The notes under the pieces were generated by a model. That model did not search any database. It was not told the origin of the DNA and saw only the letters and a program-made list of their open reading frames with translations. From an uncultured Rikenellaceae bacterium (GTDB lineage: Bacteria > Bacteroidota > Bacteroidia > Bacteroidales > Rikenellaceae), in contig CAMQUV010000040.1 in assembly GCA_947037995.1 (NCBI GenBank), forward strand, positions 1-8,126: a stretch of DNA of 8,126 nucleotides. The letters are read 5' to 3'. The position numbers and the translations under genes are program-made. Positions within the stretch are counted from its first letter, which is position 1, and each line of letters opens with the position of its first letter. This document shows positions 7,108-8,126 of the stretch, in pieces.

Positions 7108-8126
7108 GATAAAACGTACTCTGTTAGTGCAGCAAGGTCTTTTTTGTTAATTTTCCCTTTTATTCCGTGTCTATGAATTTCAAAGACATCTTTAATTGAT
7201 TTCGCTCTCCCATCAAAGAGATAAGGTCCTGTTCTCCAAACTTCCCTCAGCGTCGGTGTGTCCCATCCCGGTTCGAATTCAATATCATCACCGATTCTAT
7301 ATCTTTTCAGGTTAGTAAAATAAGGTCCGCTATGGCAATCATTACATTTAAGTTCATTAAATACTTTTTCACCCATTTTCGCTTTTTCCGAAAGCTCTCC
7401 ATTAACAAGATACGGGCTCGGTTCAGCCTTTAGGCTCGCTATATATGCATCAATAGTTTTTGCTTTTTCCTCCGATATAGTATGGAATTGAATATGCGTA
7501 AACCCCGCTCTATTAGCCACATATCCCGACGCTCTAATCCCCGAAATCATCGACGGCGGCGTCTGTATGCTATACAGTAGTGATTTACAGTTTTTCGAGT
7601 TTCCGATACCATCATTGAGCAGGTCCCAGTTCATAGCATCTGTTCTCGCTTCACCCGGGTGGCACCCATTACAGGACTGCCAATTCTGGAAACAAAATGA
7701 CGCATCATTAAATATTTTCTCTCCCGTTTGTTCTTTCGTTTCGACTCTATTTCTCACGAGCGGCACTATCTCGATAGCATAATTATTTTGACCAACCACA
7801 TTAACCGTATCAGAAAAATAGGTTGGAATCACAACATCCCCCTCCATCAAAATCATATCCCTAGGGCCATTACCCACCAATTTGACTCTTTCTCTAATTC
7901 CATACAGGAATCGGAGGTCATAGGCCAGTCTTTCAACATCGCCAGGATAGGTTTCAAGTTTTTGAATAAATTTAGGATAATCAATCACACTCAGGTCGTG
8001 CGTTCCGCTATGTGTTATAAATATTTTTTCTTCAGAACATTTAATATCCCATATCCCAGCCGCTCCTTGGTCAGGCTCGTCTAGTATAACCGCCCCAACA
8101 TGCTCATACGTATGAGTATGTTGGGG
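7101..8126 (-). CDS. Beta-propeller / di-haem cytochrome c (MauG-like) fusion, partial
   Basis: The frame is open to the right edge, giving 341 visible codons with the N-terminus cut off. A GTG at 7988 could be taken as a start, but the frame continues upstream without a stop for 46 codons. Those codons encode VILDEPDQGAAGIWDIKC and FITHSGTHDLSVIDYP, a propeller blade that runs into the next one (VGNGPRDMILMEGDVVIP), so 7988 is internal. After about visible residue 130 comes the haem part: CNGCH at 152-156 (bases 7659-7673) and CNDCH at 261-265 (bases 7332-7346). Next are TPTLREVWRTGPYLFDGRAK (289-308) and H-x-H-G, the usual end of MauG/cytochrome c peroxidase-like proteins. Two covalently bound haems and an export signal (outside the window) are expected. 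It probably transfers electrons or oxidises a substrate in the periplasm. It is first in the visible operon. Confidence 0.88.
   Translation of the reverse strand, partial: PQHTHTYEHVGAVILDEPDQGAAGIWDIKCSEEKIFITHSGTHDLSVIDYPKFIQKLETYPGDVERLAYDLRFLYGIRERVKLVGNGPRDMILMEGDVVIPTYFSDTVNVVGQNNYAIEIVPLVRNRVETKEQTGEKIFNDASFCFQNWQSCNGCHPGEARTDAMNWDLLNDGIGNSKNCKSLLYSIQTPPSMISGIRASGYVANRAGFTHIQFHTISEEKAKTIDAYIASLKAEPSPYLVNGELSEKAKMGEKVFNELKCNDCHSGPYFTNLKRYRIGDDIEFEPGWDTPTLREVWRTGPYLFDGRAKSIKDVFEIHRHGIKGKINKKDLAALTEYVLSL
8093..8126. repeat. 34-bp near-perfect palindrome at the right edge
   Basis: The two 17-base arms pair about a central CG with no loop and only one mismatch (G at 8102 against T at 8117). 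The outermost bases are CCCC and GGGG, and the palindrome ends exactly at the last base. It lies inside the reading frame of the propeller/haem protein, where it encodes a His-rich stretch (PQHTHTYEHVGA). It holds the only CATG of the window. A perfect stop at the boundary suggests a contig-end fold-back or assembly artefact, though a real inverted repeat that continues beyond the window is possible. Confidence 0.9.

Larger units (their letters stand above)
1..8126 (-). other. Probable single operon of nine co-directional genes
   Basis: All nine genes share the minus strand, with gaps of 66, 58, 50, 64, 24, 43, 22 and 45 bases from right to left. No gap holds a recognisable hairpin terminator or a clear Bacteroidetes-type promoter (TTG / TAnnTTTG). 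The leaders before the start codons are A/T-rich, with runs such as aaaaaaataacaaaa before the LsrF-like gene and no Shine-Dalgarno core, as is usual in Bacteroidetes. The operon promoter must lie beyond the right edge unless an internal one has been missed. No regulator or transporter gene is present in the window. Confidence 0.65.

Noticed and set aside
1..8126. Mobile elements, CRISPR arrays, tRNA or rRNA genes
   Set aside because: No transposase, integrase, direct-repeat array, target-site duplication or RNA-gene-like sequence was seen. The window is densely coding on one strand.

Overview
The window is a compact run of nine genes, all on the minus strand and read from right to left. No gap between genes exceeds about 66 bases. 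The leaders are AT-rich with A-rich stretches before the start codons and no clear Shine-Dalgarno sequence, and all eight visible stop codons are TAA. Two proteins carry lipobox-like signal peptides and several gene families are typical of Bacteroidetes, so a Bacteroidetes-group bacterium is the best guess. This is inference from style and gene content, not a marker gene.

In transcription order: (i) a protein open at the right edge that joins the end of a beta-propeller to a MauG/cytochrome-c-peroxidase-like part with two CxxCH haem sites; (ii) a 380-residue Rid/chorismatase-like protein; (iii) a lipoprotein with a D-lyxose-isomerase-type cupin; (iv) a 104-residue protein resembling a VOC (glyoxalase-fold) domain; (v) DhaK and (vi) DhaL, the two core subunits of dihydroxyacetone kinase; (vii) a close relative of LsrF, the thiolase/aldolase of autoinducer-2 breakdown; (viii) a small beta-propeller lipoprotein; (ix) an exported protein open at the left edge with an NPCBM-like carbohydrate-binding domain, followed by the start of what looks like a hydrazine-synthase-alpha-like region.

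Taken together this looks like an uncharacterised carbohydrate-type catabolic cluster. Isomerase-, kinase- and aldolase/thiolase-type enzymes are encoded side by side, and they are flanked by exported haem and propeller proteins that could oxidise or bind the substrate outside the inner membrane. LsrF stands beside DhaK-DhaL with no LsrK, LsrG, LsrR or Lsr transporter in view, and DhaK-DhaL stand without DhaM. The substrate cannot be named from sequence alone.

The strongest DNA-level signals lie outside the gene list. By hand scan the tetranucleotide GATC is absent from the whole 8.1 kb. CATG occurs once, inside a 34-bp near-perfect palindrome that ends exactly at the right edge. Synonymous codon choice shows that the avoidance acts on the DNA, and it makes the terminal palindrome suspect.
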